The notes under the pieces were generated by a model. That model did no database searches. It saw only the letters and a list, made by a program, of their open reading frames with translations, and was not told where the DNA came from. Shown one piece after another: positions 1-7,984 of a DNA stretch of 64,000 nt. The stretch is taken from positions 1-64,000 of the forward strand of contig CANFKC010000001.1 of NCBI GenBank assembly GCA_947447265.1, read 5' to 3'. Origin of the DNA: Chitinophagaceae bacterium (GTDB lineage Bacteria; Bacteroidota; Bacteroidia; Chitinophagales; Chitinophagaceae). Made by a program: the position numbers and the translations under genes. Every line of letters starts with the position of its first letter. Position 1 is the first letter of the stretch.

Positions 1-138
1 CTATTGTCCGACAAAAGGAGTCAAGGGTTCGTGTTCACGCGTTTAAAGTGTTAATGAAATTCGCCGCGATAGCGGACATTAGAGTACCAAGCTTCAACAA
101 AACACGCCGCAGGGCTTCGTTTAGCCGCGGAGCGATAG

Positions 139-225
139 TCCCGATAGCTATCGGGATGGCGTTTTTCCCTGCCTGCCGGCAGGCAGGTTTGTTACTTTCT
201 TTTTCGCCACGAAAAAAGAAAGTAA
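139..225. repeat. Cluster of three short palindromes
   Basis: Three perfect or near-perfect inverted repeats lie side by side. Positions 139-156 read TCCCGA-N6-TCGGGA, 168-187 are a 20-bp GC-rich palindrome built on CCTGCC/GGCAGG, and 192-225 form a T-rich/A-rich hairpin with one bulged base. The open frames that cross them are built from the palindromes and do not look like protein. The rest of 1-472 shows no gene that I can support. Confidence 0.7.
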
Positions 226-472
226 AGGAGACGCGATTACATCAACCAATAAAGCAACCTGTTCCAATGTAAATTGCGCCAAAAGCATTGCCAATATTGC
301 TTCTTGACTGTTGCAAGTTATTTTTGTTGGACAACAATGAATATTTATCAGCATTCCGACAATAACGTTCTCGTAAATTCTATTAATAAAGTATAATACC
401 ATATATTGCGAATGACTTTCGAATATCACTCTCGCAGGCGAATGCAATTTATGAATTTTTAAAACATACCCC

Positions 473-697
473 ATGTATAAACTAATCAATAAACTAGACC
501 GATTCAATTACTCTAAAGCTGGTATTTTCACCGGAATGATATTGGGGATGCTGATGCTCGCTTTGGGTATCTACACATTAATCGCCAACCTGCCGAAAAA
601 GGAACTATTTCTTACCATCTCCTCTCTCATCACTTTAGGCATCGGAGCCCTCTGTATTGGAATGGAACTTTATCGCTTGAGAAAAATGAGGGCATAG
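473..697 (+). CDS. Small two-span membrane protein, hypothetical
   Basis: A 74-residue protein with a short basic N-terminus, a first hydrophobic helix at about residues 18-38, a short polar loop containing PKKE, and a second helix at about 46-65 followed by the basic tail YRLRKMRA. It is probably an inner-membrane protein with both ends in the cytoplasm by the positive-inside rule. I do not recognise the family. It stands alone between repeat clusters, with the repeat at 711 starting 14 bases after its stop. The hydrophobic pattern and clean ending favour a real gene, but nothing in the context suggests a role. Confidence 0.55.
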   Translation: MYKLINKLDRFNYSKAGIFTGMILGMLMLALGIYTLIANLPKKELFLTISSLITLGIGALCIGMELYRLRKMRA

Positions 698-710
698 AAA
701 TGGGGTTAAT

Positions 711-835
711 CTAGTCCAAGCGTCCCGCTTGGTCTTGCTATGCGCAAGCGTCCCGCTTGCGACCACCCATTTTATCCTAAAATACAGAAGCGGGACTCTT
801 CAGCATGTTAGGACGAAGGGAGACGCGTCGACCAG
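711..835. repeat. Two-hairpin inverted repeat (REPIN-like), decayed copy
   Basis: The left arm (711-765) carries two adjacent hairpins of the type CAAGCG-tcc-CGCTTG. The right arm (about 785-835) is the reverse complement of the same arm with several substitutions. The arrangement matches the better preserved element at 31961-32258. No transposase is encoded nearby, so this is a non-autonomous element or the relic of one. Confidence 0.6.
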
Positions 836-879
836 AGGAACAGAAGTTACCGTTCAAATGAATCACAAACTATTACCCA

Positions 880-981
880 CTAGTCCAAGCCTCCCGCTTG
901 GTATTACTATTTGCAAGCGTCCCGCTTGCGAGCACACATTTTTATATTTACATGCAGAAACGAGACGATTAGTCCAGTGGG
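880..981. repeat. Second decayed REPIN-like copy
   Basis: The left arm, 880-934, again has the two CAAGCSTCCCGCTTG hairpins and is well preserved. The inverted right arm, about 953-981, is barely recognisable. The element lies in the 500-bp gene-free stretch 698-1203 directly upstream of the Thoeris operon. Apart from the two repeats and the operon promoter, I see nothing else in that stretch. Confidence 0.5.
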
Positions 982-1172
982 TGGCGTAGCCTCGTTCGCA
1001 AGGAGCTTCTAACTAGATATCTCACCGTTTATATCTGATTGGCCATTGTTTCTTTAATTCACCGTCACCGGTCAAGACGTAGTCCTTTCTCAAAAAGAAG
1101 CCCACAGACTATATGAAACAGTAGAGATTTTTTACTTTTTTAGGGCATATACCCTCTAAATCAAATACTTAC

Positions 1173-1180
1173 TATATTTG
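1173..1180 (+). promoter_or_regulatory. Candidate -7 promoter box of the Thoeris operon
   Basis: TATATTTG matches the Bacteroidota -7 consensus TAnnTTTG and lies 23 bases before the first ATG of the operon, inside a very AT-rich stretch. No convincing -33 TTTG box is visible at the usual distance. It is the only such match close to the operon start, so it probably serves all four genes. Confidence 0.5.
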
Positions 1181-1203
1181 CAAACTTAAAACAATAGAAA
1201 ACT

Positions 1204-1593
1204 ATGTCTAAATCAATTTTTATTAGTTGTGTTCACGAAGAAAAATATTTAATTGACTGGCTCCATAATTGGAGTAGAGCTGGAGAATTTGGAGACATTG
1301 TTTTTATCCATGCAATGGAAGAAGATAAAAGATCTGCCGGAGATGATGATGTACGTCGATACATAATGGATCAAATTGACAAAACTACGGCTGTTGTTGT
1401 ACTTGTAGGTCGGGACACTCATAATCACAAGTGGATAACATGGGAAGTAGAGATTGCGCAGAGACGTAACAAGAAGATTTTTTGTATCAGGATTCCAAAT
1501 ACTAGCGGCGGCGTACCCCCAATTTTAAAGGAATATCCAATTATTGAATTCAAGCTTGAAGAATTGAAAAGAAGTTTTAGAATCTTGAATTAA
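1204..1593 (+). CDS. TIR-like ThsB-family protein (first Thoeris sensor, divergent)
   Basis: A 129-residue single-domain protein of the MTH538/ThsB TIR-like fold. It has the opening strand SIFISC (residues 4-9), the strand AVVVLVG (63-69), and THNHKWITWEVEIA (72-85), in which Glu81 occupies the place of the catalytic glutamate of TIR NADases. In Thoeris systems ThsB proteins sense phage infection and make a cyclic ADP-ribose isomer that switches on ThsA. It opens the operon, 31 bases before thsA. It is shorter than and clearly different from the two TIR proteins downstream, which resemble each other. Membership of the fold is well supported; its own catalytic activity is inferred. Confidence 0.8.
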   Translation: MSKSIFISCVHEEKYLIDWLHNWSRAGEFGDIVFIHAMEEDKRSAGDDDVRRYIMDQIDKTTAVVVLVGRDTHNHKWITWEVEIAQRRNKKIFCIRIPNTSGGVPPILKEYPIIEFKLEELKRSFRILN

Positions 1594-1624
1594 CAAAACT
1601 GAAAGTTTAATCCTATTAGCAATT

Positions 1625-3067
1625 ATGAAACAGGAACACACGCAATTCTATGAAGATGTTATAACAGCATTACAGTCAAACTCTATGGCAATTTTTGCCG
1701 GTGCTGGTTTGTCAAAATCTGCTGGTTTTGTTGATTGGAAAGGTCTACTTCGTAGTATTGCGACAGATTTGGGGTTAGATATTGATAAAGAATATGACCT
1801 TATTTCTATCGCTCAATATAATGTTAATAAAATCGGCGGTAGAAGCGTAATTAATCAAAAAATAATTAAAGAATTTAATGAAGATGTTGATTTGACTAAA
1901 AATCATCAAATATTGGCTAGACTTCCAATAAATACCTACTGGACAACAAATTATGATAATTTAATTGAACGAAGTTTGAAGGATGCTAAACGCATAGCAG
2001 ATGTGAAACATAGTGTTAGCCAGCTTAATATTATGAAGCCTCGACGTGACGCAATTGTTTATAAAATGCACGGGGATATTGACTTACCTAATGAAGCCGT
2101 AATTACGAAAGATGACTACGAAGCCTATTTCGTTGATAAACTTCCTTTCGTAAATGCCTTAAGTGGAGACTTGGTTGCCAAACTATTTTTATTTATTGGA
2201 TTCAGTTTTAGCGATCCAAATTTGGATTATATTTTATCACGAGTGCGCATCCAAATGCGAACTGCTCAGCGTCACCATTGGTATTTTGTAAAAAAAATTG
2301 CCATTGGTGATCCGGGCATTTATTCAAATGAAGATTTAGTTTATCATAAAGCTAAACAAGACCATTTTATTACTGATTTGAAGAGATTTAAGCTTCAACC
2401 AGTTTTTATTGATACTTATCCAGAAATAACTACAATCTTAAAGGAAATAGAAGACACTTTTAAAAAACAGACAGTTTTTATTTCCGGTAGCGCCGAAGTT
2501 TATGGAGCTTGGTCTACAAATAAAGCACAGGAATTTATTCACAAATTATCAAGTCGCTTAATCCGAGAAGGATATAGGATAATTAATGGGTTTGGTTGGG
2601 GAGTCGGAAGCGCGGTGATTAATGGTGCTTTAGAAGAAATTTATCGTCGTCCAGAAAAGTACAGTGATGATTTACTTATAGTCAAACCTTTCCCTCAATT
2701 TGCAACAGGAACGAAGACGTTAGTTCAATTATGGGACGATTATCGAAGAGATATTCTAACCTATGCAGGGGTAGCAGTTTATATTTTCGGAAACAAGCTT
2801 AACCCAGAAAATCCAAACAGAGAAATAGTAAATGCCTTAGGTGTAAAAAAGGAGTATGATATAGCTGATGAATTTGGCATTGTCCACATACCAGTTAAGG
2901 GAACAGGTTATATGAGCGAAGAACTATCCAATTTAATTGCAGAAAATAATTTCAATGCGAATATTGATTCTGAATTGCACAAAAGGTACGTCAGCTTATC
3001 TACCAAGACTGAGCCAGATGAAATAATAGATAATATTCTAGCAATTTTAAAGGAACTAAACAAATAA
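1625..3067 (+). CDS. thsA: Thoeris effector ThsA (SIR2-SLOG NADase)
   Basis: A 480-residue protein, about the usual ThsA length. Residues 1-275 form a SIR2-like NADase domain: AIFAGAGLSKSAG (22-34) is the NAD-binding loop, TTNYDN (107-112) carries the catalytic asparagine, and KMHGD (147-151) carries the histidine His149. Residues 283-480 form a SLOG/STALD domain, starting TVFISGS and containing NGFGWGVGSAV (321-331). From memory, Arg374 and Lys391 keep the spacing of ligand-contact residues in Bacillus cereus ThsA. Known role: on binding the ThsB-made cyclic nucleotide the enzyme destroys cellular NAD and aborts phage infection. No membrane helix is present, so it should be cytosolic. It is flanked by TIR genes on both sides, and its stop lies 2 bases before the next ATG. 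Base composition is visibly AT-richer than the housekeeping genes from 4671 on. Confidence 0.9.
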   Translation: MKQEHTQFYEDVITALQSNSMAIFAGAGLSKSAGFVDWKGLLRSIATDLGLDIDKEYDLISIAQYNVNKIGGRSVINQKIIKEFNEDVDLTKNHQILARLPINTYWTTNYDNLIERSLKDAKRIADVKHSVSQLNIMKPRRDAIVYKMHGDIDLPNEAVITKDDYEAYFVDKLPFVNALSGDLVAKLFLFIGFSFSDPNLDYILSRVRIQMRTAQRHHWYFVKKIAIGDPGIYSNEDLVYHKAKQDHFITDLKRFKLQPVFIDTYPEITTILKEIEDTFKKQTVFISGSAEVYGAWSTNKAQEFIHKLSSRLIREGYRIINGFGWGVGSAVINGALEEIYRRPEKYSDDLLIVKPFPQFATGTKTLVQLWDDYRRDILTYAGVAVYIFGNKLNPENPNREIVNALGVKKEYDIADEFGIVHIPVKGTGYMSEELSNLIAENNFNANIDSELHKRYVSLSTKTEPDEIIDNILAILKELNK

Positions 3068-3069
3068 CA

Positions 3070-3558
3070 ATGGCACGGAATGTATTTTTCAGTTTTCATT
3101 ATGACAACGATGTTTGGCGTGCAAATGTTGTACGGAATAGTTGGGTAACGAAACCCAATAGAGCAAGTTCAGGTTTTATGGACTCTGCAGAATTTGAGGA
3201 ACTCAAAAGAAAAGGAGAGGCCGCTGTAAGGCGGTGGATTGATGGCCAACTACTTGGTACATCTGTGACTGTGGTTCTTATTGGAAGTGAAACCCTACAG
3301 CGACCATTTGTTAAGTATGAATTGCAAAAAAGTTATGAAAGGGGTAATGGTATAATTGGGATTTATATTAATGAAATTAAGGACAATAAGAGTCAGACAA
3401 CAGATAAATGCAGCATTTACGGGGTTGAACTGGGCAAAGATGCCAATGGTAATATTGTCCATTTCAGTTCATTAAATGTCTACAGTTGGTTTGGGGACAA
3501 TGGTTATACAAATTTAGGAGATTGGGTAGAAACAGCAGCTAAAGCTGTTGGCAGATAA
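3070..3558 (+). CDS. thsB: TIR-like ThsB-family protein (second sensor)
   Basis: A 162-residue member of the ThsB TIR-like family. It opens with VFFSFHYDNDVWRANVVRNS (residues 5-24), the family signature, has the strand VTVVLIGS (66-73) and then RPFVKYELQKS (78-88), where Glu84 is the likely catalytic residue. The C-terminal part is shorter than in the next gene and ends in GDWVETAAKA. It starts 2 bases after the thsA stop, so translation is probably coupled. It and the following gene are clear paralogs sharing the start, the IGS strand and the RPFV-YE motif. Its likely role is to make the ThsA-activating signal in response to a different trigger from its neighbours; that is inference. Confidence 0.88.
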   Translation: MARNVFFSFHYDNDVWRANVVRNSWVTKPNRASSGFMDSAEFEELKRKGEAAVRRWIDGQLLGTSVTVVLIGSETLQRPFVKYELQKSYERGNGIIGIYINEIKDNKSQTTDKCSIYGVELGKDANGNIVHFSSLNVYSWFGDNGYTNLGDWVETAAKAVGR

Positions 3559-3563
3559 AATTT

Positions 3564-4211
3564 ATGGCACGAAGCGTTTTTTTTAGTTTTCATTATGACG
3601 ACGTTAAGTCCTTTCGAGTTAATGTCGTGCGGAATAGCAATATAGTTAAGCATCAGGCTTCCGGTAATATCTTTTCGGATGGTAGCCTTTGGGAAGAAGC
3701 GAAAATTAAAACGAAAAAGAGCCTGCACAATTTGATCGAAGATGTAGGGCTTTATGGAACATCAGTTACCTCAGTATTAATTGGCAGTAACACTTTTGAA
3801 CGTCCGTTCGTTCGCTATGAAATCATTAAGAGCTTTGAACTAGGTAAAGGCTTAATCGGCGTATATATAAACAGAATTAGGTCAAAACATGGTTACATTG
3901 ATGCAAAAGGTAGAAATCCTTTTGACTATGTAGGATTGACCATTGGCGAAAATGGCAGAGTTAATTTTTTCGAGTTCGTAAATAGAAAATGGATTCCATT
4001 TAAAGAGTTAACGGAAATTAAAAATCGAAAATCGAACACTATTTATTTTGAAGAGCAAACTCCGTTTCAAAAATTCTGGGGAACAGGCAAAGAAAAATAT
4101 AGATTTTACAAGTTTTCAGAATTTTTTGCATCGTATTGTTGGATAAATGACGATGGTACTAAAAACTTTGCAAATTGGATTGAAGACGCTCATAGCGGGT
4201 ATATAATTTGA
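3564..4211 (+). CDS. thsB: TIR-like ThsB-family protein (third sensor, canonical length)
   Basis: A 215-residue ThsB-family protein. The TIR-like domain covers about residues 1-110: VFFSFHYDD at the start, VNVVRNS (19-25), SVTSVLIGS (67-75) and RPFVRYE (80-86) with Glu86 as the likely catalytic residue. A C-terminal extension contains NPFDYVG and ends WINDDGTKNFANWIE. Of the three sensors this one most resembles, from memory, the single ThsB of the Bacillus cereus system in length and motif order. It starts 5 bases after the previous stop and is the last gene of the operon. No terminator hairpin was found directly after it. Confidence 0.9.
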   Translation: MARSVFFSFHYDDVKSFRVNVVRNSNIVKHQASGNIFSDGSLWEEAKIKTKKSLHNLIEDVGLYGTSVTSVLIGSNTFERPFVRYEIIKSFELGKGLIGVYINRIRSKHGYIDAKGRNPFDYVGLTIGENGRVNFFEFVNRKWIPFKELTEIKNRKSNTIYFEEQTPFQKFWGTGKEKYRFYKFSEFFASYCWINDDGTKNFANWIEDAHSGYII

Positions 4212-4292
4212 TTGTTTAGTAGGAGGTTATTTATATTGTTCCTTAACCCAAAAATAGAGTGCTTTCAGTTTATCTGCCTACAGTTGGGTTTA

Positions 4293-4323
4293 CTAGGTAC
4301 AAGCGTTCCCCTTGCGAGCACCC
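4293..4323. repeat. Single decayed arm of the CAAGCG-CGCTTG repeat
   Basis: CAAGCGTTCCCCTTG followed by CGAGCACCCAT matches one hairpin and the flank of the elements at 711 and 880, with mutations in the stem. With those two copies upstream, the Thoeris operon is bracketed by one repeat family. Confidence 0.45.
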
Positions 4324-4598
4324 ATTTCATATAGCTGGTGTTATCGCCCCAAAAACTCCAAACCATTTGCACTTAACTACGCACCATTTTTATTCCTTTT
4401 GGTCATATCAGCATACATCCGCAACTTTATGCCATAATGAAACAAAACATGCCAAAAACTATGAGAAACATCGCATCACCCAATTATTATACCACGCCTA
4501 ACAAAACGTTTTTCAATTTTGCAGGCACCAATTAACAACCTGACAACAAAAAATTTTACCCGAATTCATGAGACACTTCATATTACACTACCCCACAC

Positions 4599-4650
4599 CC
4601 AATTGCCAAATTCCTGTCCCGAAGAATTTCGGGAGCCAAATTATCAAATT
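4599..4650. repeat. Short CCAAATT tract interrupted by an 18-bp palindrome
   Basis: Units CCAATTG and CCAAATT (4599-4612) are followed by the palindrome TCCCGAAGAATTTCGGGA (4618-4635) and then CCAAATT (4636-4642). The palindrome is of the same TCCCGA-N6-TCGGGA type as the one at 139-156. It looks as if a palindromic repeat was inserted into a 7-bp tandem tract. Confidence 0.45.
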
Positions 4651-4657
4651 CCCTCAC

Positions 4658-4665
4658 TACTTTTG
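4658..4665 (+). promoter_or_regulatory. -7 box almost touching the start codon
   Basis: TACTTTTG fits TAnnTTTG and ends only 5 bases before the ATG at 4671. Transcription would begin at or very near the start codon, which suggests a leaderless or nearly leaderless mRNA for the aminotransferase. Confidence 0.5.
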
Positions 4666-4670
4666 CACCC

Positions 4671-5861
4671 ATGCCGGTAATATCACATCGCGGGGCTATG
4701 ATGCCCCCTTCGCCTATACGTAAATTAGTGCCATTTGCTGATGCTGCAAAGAAAAGGGGCACTAAGGTATACCACCTTAATATTGGTCAGCCTGACATTG
4801 AAACGCCAAAAGCTATTCTGGATGCGGTGCGCCATACCGATATGAAGGTATTGGAATACAGCCCGAGCCCGGGCTTTGAAAGCTACCGCAAAAAGCTGGT
4901 GGAGTATTACGGCCGTAATGGCATCAATTTAACCCCAAGCCAGATCATTGTAACGGCTGGTGGCTCTGAAGCCATCATGTTTGCTATACAAAGCTGCCTC
5001 GATCCGGGTGATGAGATCATCATTCCCGAACCTTTTTATGCGAACTACAATGGTTTTTCAACCAGTTCAGGCGTAAAAGTGGTGCCGATACCATCAAGCA
5101 TAGAAAACGGTTTTGCACTGCCTTCAATCGAGGCATTTGAAAAAGCCGTTACCACCAATACCAAGGCTATCATGATATGCAACCCAAATAACCCTACCGG
5201 TTATTTGTATAGTGCTGAAGAGCTGAATATCCTGAAAGAGATCTGCCTGAAGCACGACCTGTTCCTGTTCAGCGATGAGGCGTACCGCGAGTTCTGCTAT
5301 GATGGCCGCAAGCACATTTCAGCTATGACGCTGGAAGGGCTGGAAGAAAATGCCATCTTGCTCGATACTATCTCAAAACGTTACAGCGCATGCGGTGGCC
5401 GCATCGGCGCCTTCATTACCCGCAACCAACAGGTGCTCGATGCAGCTATGAAGTTTGCACAGGCCCGCCTGAGCCCGCCATCATTCGCCCAGATACTCGG
5501 CGAAGCAGCGGTAGACCTGCCTGCTAATTATTTCGACGAAGTACATGCAGAATACAATTCCCGCCGCGACCTGCTGGTAAAACGCCTGCAGGCTATGCCG
5601 GGTGTTAAATGCCCATGTCCGGGTGGCGCTTTCTATGCAATGGCGCAGTTGCCCGTGCACGACAGCGAAAAATTCTGCCAGTGGCTGTTGGAAAGTTTTT
5701 CACACAATGGCGCTACCGTAATGATGGCCCCCGCAGCTGGTTTCTATGCCACTCCGGGTAAGGGCAAGAACGAGGTAAGGCTTGCTTATGTGCTCAATAC
5801 CGACGACATTAACGCTGCCATGGATTGCCTGGAAGCTGCGTTGAAAGAATATAAAAACTAA
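4671..5861 (+). CDS. Class I/II PLP-dependent aminotransferase
   Basis: A 396-residue fold-type I aminotransferase of the aspartate aminotransferase group. Visible motifs: NIGQPD (37-42), TAGGSEA (95-101) for phosphate binding, NPNNPTG (171-177), SDEAYRE (201-207), SKRYSACGGRIG (235-246) with Lys236 as the PLP Schiff-base lysine and Arg244, and Arg370 in NEVRLAY as the likely carboxylate-binding arginine. Family members exchange amino groups between amino acids and 2-oxo acids in the cytosol. The exact substrate cannot be read from the sequence. It is monocistronic: a promoter box lies just before the start and a strong palindrome follows the stop. Confidence 0.88.
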   Translation: MPVISHRGAMMPPSPIRKLVPFADAAKKRGTKVYHLNIGQPDIETPKAILDAVRHTDMKVLEYSPSPGFESYRKKLVEYYGRNGINLTPSQIIVTAGGSEAIMFAIQSCLDPGDEIIIPEPFYANYNGFSTSSGVKVVPIPSSIENGFALPSIEAFEKAVTTNTKAIMICNPNNPTGYLYSAEELNILKEICLKHDLFLFSDEAYREFCYDGRKHISAMTLEGLEENAILLDTISKRYSACGGRIGAFITRNQQVLDAAMKFAQARLSPPSFAQILGEAAVDLPANYFDEVHAEYNSRRDLLVKRLQAMPGVKCPCPGGAFYAMAQLPVHDSEKFCQWLLESFSHNGATVMMAPAAGFYATPGKGKNEVRLAYVLNTDDINAAMDCLEAALKEYKN

Positions 5862-5876
5862 AATCGCGTTATACTG

Positions 5877-5905
5877 ATGTCCCACACTTTAAAAGTGTGG
5901 GACAT
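5877..5905. repeat. Palindrome of the GTCCCACACTTT family (possible terminator)
   Basis: A perfect 14-bp inverted repeat, ATGTCCCACACTTT and its complement around one base, followed by a T-rich stretch on the + strand. It sits 15 bases after the aminotransferase stop and could end its transcript. Related copies occur at 13050-13082, 42534-42568 and 45261-45294, so this is a dispersed family. Confidence 0.65.
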
Positions 5906-5919
5906 CTTCTTTTAAAGCC

Positions 5920-7023
5920 ATGATGCCCATACTATCTCAGTTATTTATTGTGAGGTTCTATAAACTGAATGCGGGTCTATTCCTCGTAGCATTTATTGCC
6001 CTGTTCGGTATCATGAGCGGGATCGATACTATCAATTTCCACCATGCGCTTATGCGGGCCATTACGGGGTCTGCAAGCAATATGCTGATAGCCTTCGTAG
6101 TATTTGGCTTGTACAACTTTAAATGCATATCGTTCAGCCTAAAAGAAATACAAAAGCCGGAGAACGATTTCCTTTACCAGGTTCAGGGTATTAGTAACCT
6201 GCGCCAGATAGCCCAGTATACCTGGTGCCACACTTCCCTTTATCTGCCCGTATTACTTTATGGGGTTATTGCAGCCCTTATAGGGTTTAAAGAGGGCCAC
6301 ATAATGCTGGCCACCAGTATGTTACTATGGCAGGTAACCATGTGCGTTGCCGGCGCATATATTACCTTCCACCAGCTGAATACCACCTGGAAATATCCCG
6401 CTATCCGGCTGCCCGAAATCAACCTGATTAAAAACCGGGACTATTATTTTTACCTGCTGTACCATTCTCTATACAACCGTAAAGGCGCAATAATTGGCAT
6501 AAAAATATTATCGCTGCTATTGCTGCAGTTTATGGTAGCTCTCAATTCCGATAAGCCTAGCAGGGAAAATGTATGCTTCCTTATCTTGTTATGCATTGCC
6601 ACCCATGCGCTGCTCCCTGTTTATTTTGCTGATTTCCAGGAAAAACAATTGGGTTTTATGCGCAACATGCCGTTGAGCCTTTTCAAGCGCTACGCACTCT
6701 ACCTGGTCACCTATGCCCTCCTCTTCCTCCCGGAATTGCTCTTCCTGCTCTGGAACGAAAAAAATGTGTTGCCACTCCCGGTTATATTCGCACTTTATGC
6801 ATTGGCCATTGGCAGACTTATGTTGTATTCATCTTTACAATACCTGAAAACCCTGACGTTAGATAAGTATACCGGCCTGGTTTTCGGTATGTTTTTTGTT
6901 ACACTGGTTCTACTGGCGGCAGTTAATTTATGGCTGGTTTCGGGGCTGGAGTTTGGGTTATCTATTATATTATTCCGTTGGCTATACTATAAATATGAGC
7001 CGCAAATGCAGATGAAAGGGTAA
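5920..7023 (+). CDS. Polytopic membrane protein, hypothetical
   Basis: A 367-residue protein with about nine or ten hydrophobic helices, for example near residues 18-35, 47-68, 105-125, 130-150, 190-210, 220-240, 260-280, 285-305 and 320-350. Long polar loops follow helix 2 (residues 70-100) and helix 5. There is no signal peptide apart from the first helix and no catalytic motif. The layout, with two similar halves of membrane segments separated by soluble loops, recalls permease subunits of ABC exporters, but no ATPase gene is adjacent, so this is only a possibility. It is transcribed in the same direction as its neighbours but separated by 58 and 184 bases, so it may be a single-gene unit. 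Confidence 0.7.
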   Translation: MMPILSQLFIVRFYKLNAGLFLVAFIALFGIMSGIDTINFHHALMRAITGSASNMLIAFVVFGLYNFKCISFSLKEIQKPENDFLYQVQGISNLRQIAQYTWCHTSLYLPVLLYGVIAALIGFKEGHIMLATSMLLWQVTMCVAGAYITFHQLNTTWKYPAIRLPEINLIKNRDYYFYLLYHSLYNRKGAIIGIKILSLLLLQFMVALNSDKPSRENVCFLILLCIATHALLPVYFADFQEKQLGFMRNMPLSLFKRYALYLVTYALLFLPELLFLLWNEKNVLPLPVIFALYALAIGRLMLYSSLQYLKTLTLDKYTGLVFGMFFVTLVLLAAVNLWLVSGLEFGLSIILFRWLYYKYEPQMQMKG

Positions 7024-7207
7024 TAATCCCGGTCGTTATTCCGAAGCACTGGTAAGCGGTAATGATTAAATAACCACATTTTTTACCCTTTTTACCTACA
7101 AATTTTACAAAATAGATTACTTTAGCGCAATGAGAGATTATTCCCTCTAAGTTAATTCAGCCCAACACATAGCGGAATAATACATTTTAAACGGAATAAT
7201 AGAGGAC

Positions 7208-7954
7208 ATGCATATAAGGATAGTTTTACCTGCTTACAACGAAGAAGAATCATTACCACCCCTGCTGAAAAGAATAAATGACGCTTATAATGTTTATAAG
7301 TGGGATGCCAGCGTGTTGGTGGTAAATGATGGTAGCAGGGATAATACCCTTGCTGTGGCGAAGAATTTTAAGGCAGATATTAAGATAGATGTGCTTGATA
7401 TTCAACCGAATGGTGGTTTAGCTAATGCTATAAACCAAGGTATAAGAACAGCGGTAAAGGGCCTCACTGACGAAGACGTAATTGTTACGCTCGACGCTGA
7501 TGACAGCCAGAACCCCTTCCTCATTCAACGCATGGTGCAGCAGTTTTCTGAAGGCAGCGACCTTGTTATTGCTTCCCGCTACCAACCCGGTGCACGTATC
7601 AGGGGCCTCAAAAAATCGCGCGAATTCTTTAGCTGGGCTGCCGGCTTGTTGTTCCGTGTATTCGTGGGCTTCGAAGGCGTAAAAGACTATACCTGCGGCT
7701 TCAGGGCTTATAGGGTAACCATGATCAATAAGACACTTGCTGCTTATGGCGATAAGTTTATCACCCAAAAGGGTTTTGGTTGCATGGTTGAAATTCTGAT
7801 TAAAATAGGCGGACAGAGTGCTATTATACACGAAGTGCCTATGATTCTGCGTTACGACCTGAAACAGGGCGAATCGAAGATGAATGTGCAGAAGACCATG
7901 AAGCAAACGCTTAAATTACTTATGGACTACAAATTGGGTAGAATTAATCCATAA
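7208..7954 (+). CDS. Family 2 glycosyltransferase (polyprenyl-phosphate sugar transferase type)
   Basis: A 248-residue GT-A glycosyltransferase. PAYNEEESL (8-16) starts the nucleotide-binding fold, VVNDGSRDNT (38-47) follows, and LDADDSQNP (95-103) contains the Asp96-Ala-Asp98 metal motif. The overall pattern, including SRYQPGARI and DYTCGFRAYR, is that of dolichol-phosphate mannose synthase-like enzymes. Such enzymes move a sugar from a nucleotide donor to a polyprenyl phosphate on the inner face of the membrane, making the donor for GT-C enzymes. The next gene encodes exactly such a membrane enzyme, 30 bases downstream, which supports a donor-acceptor pair. No C-terminal membrane helix is present. 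A purine-rich GAGGA precedes the ATG. Confidence 0.85.
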   Translation: MHIRIVLPAYNEEESLPPLLKRINDAYNVYKWDASVLVVNDGSRDNTLAVAKNFKADIKIDVLDIQPNGGLANAINQGIRTAVKGLTDEDVIVTLDADDSQNPFLIQRMVQQFSEGSDLVIASRYQPGARIRGLKKSREFFSWAAGLLFRVFVGFEGVKDYTCGFRAYRVTMINKTLAAYGDKFITQKGFGCMVEILIKIGGQSAIIHEVPMILRYDLKQGESKMNVQKTMKQTLKLLMDYKLGRINP

Positions 7955-7984
7955 TAATCAATTCATACATTAGTCGCTCAAAAT

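Larger units (their letters stand above)
4212..4670. other. Gene-free stretch after the Thoeris operon
   Basis: A 459-base AT-rich stretch without a credible gene; the 80-codon frame in its first part lacks any protein-like pattern. It holds a decayed CAAGCG repeat arm at 4293-4323, a short CCAAATT tract split by a palindrome at 4599-4650, and the promoter box of the next gene. Confidence 0.6.

Noticed and set aside
48-507. Open frames on both strands across the first 500 bases
   Set aside because: They read through the palindromes and give low-complexity, unlikely protein sequence; the plus frame contains the palindrome-encoded ACRQAG stretch.
729-989. 86-codon frame across the two repeats
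   Set aside because: It is built from the CAAGCGTCCCGCTTG arms and has no protein-like pattern.
4259-4501. 80-codon frame after the Thoeris operon
   Set aside because: Rich in His, Thr and Tyr with no domain pattern, and it crosses a repeat arm; no promoter or ribosome-binding context.
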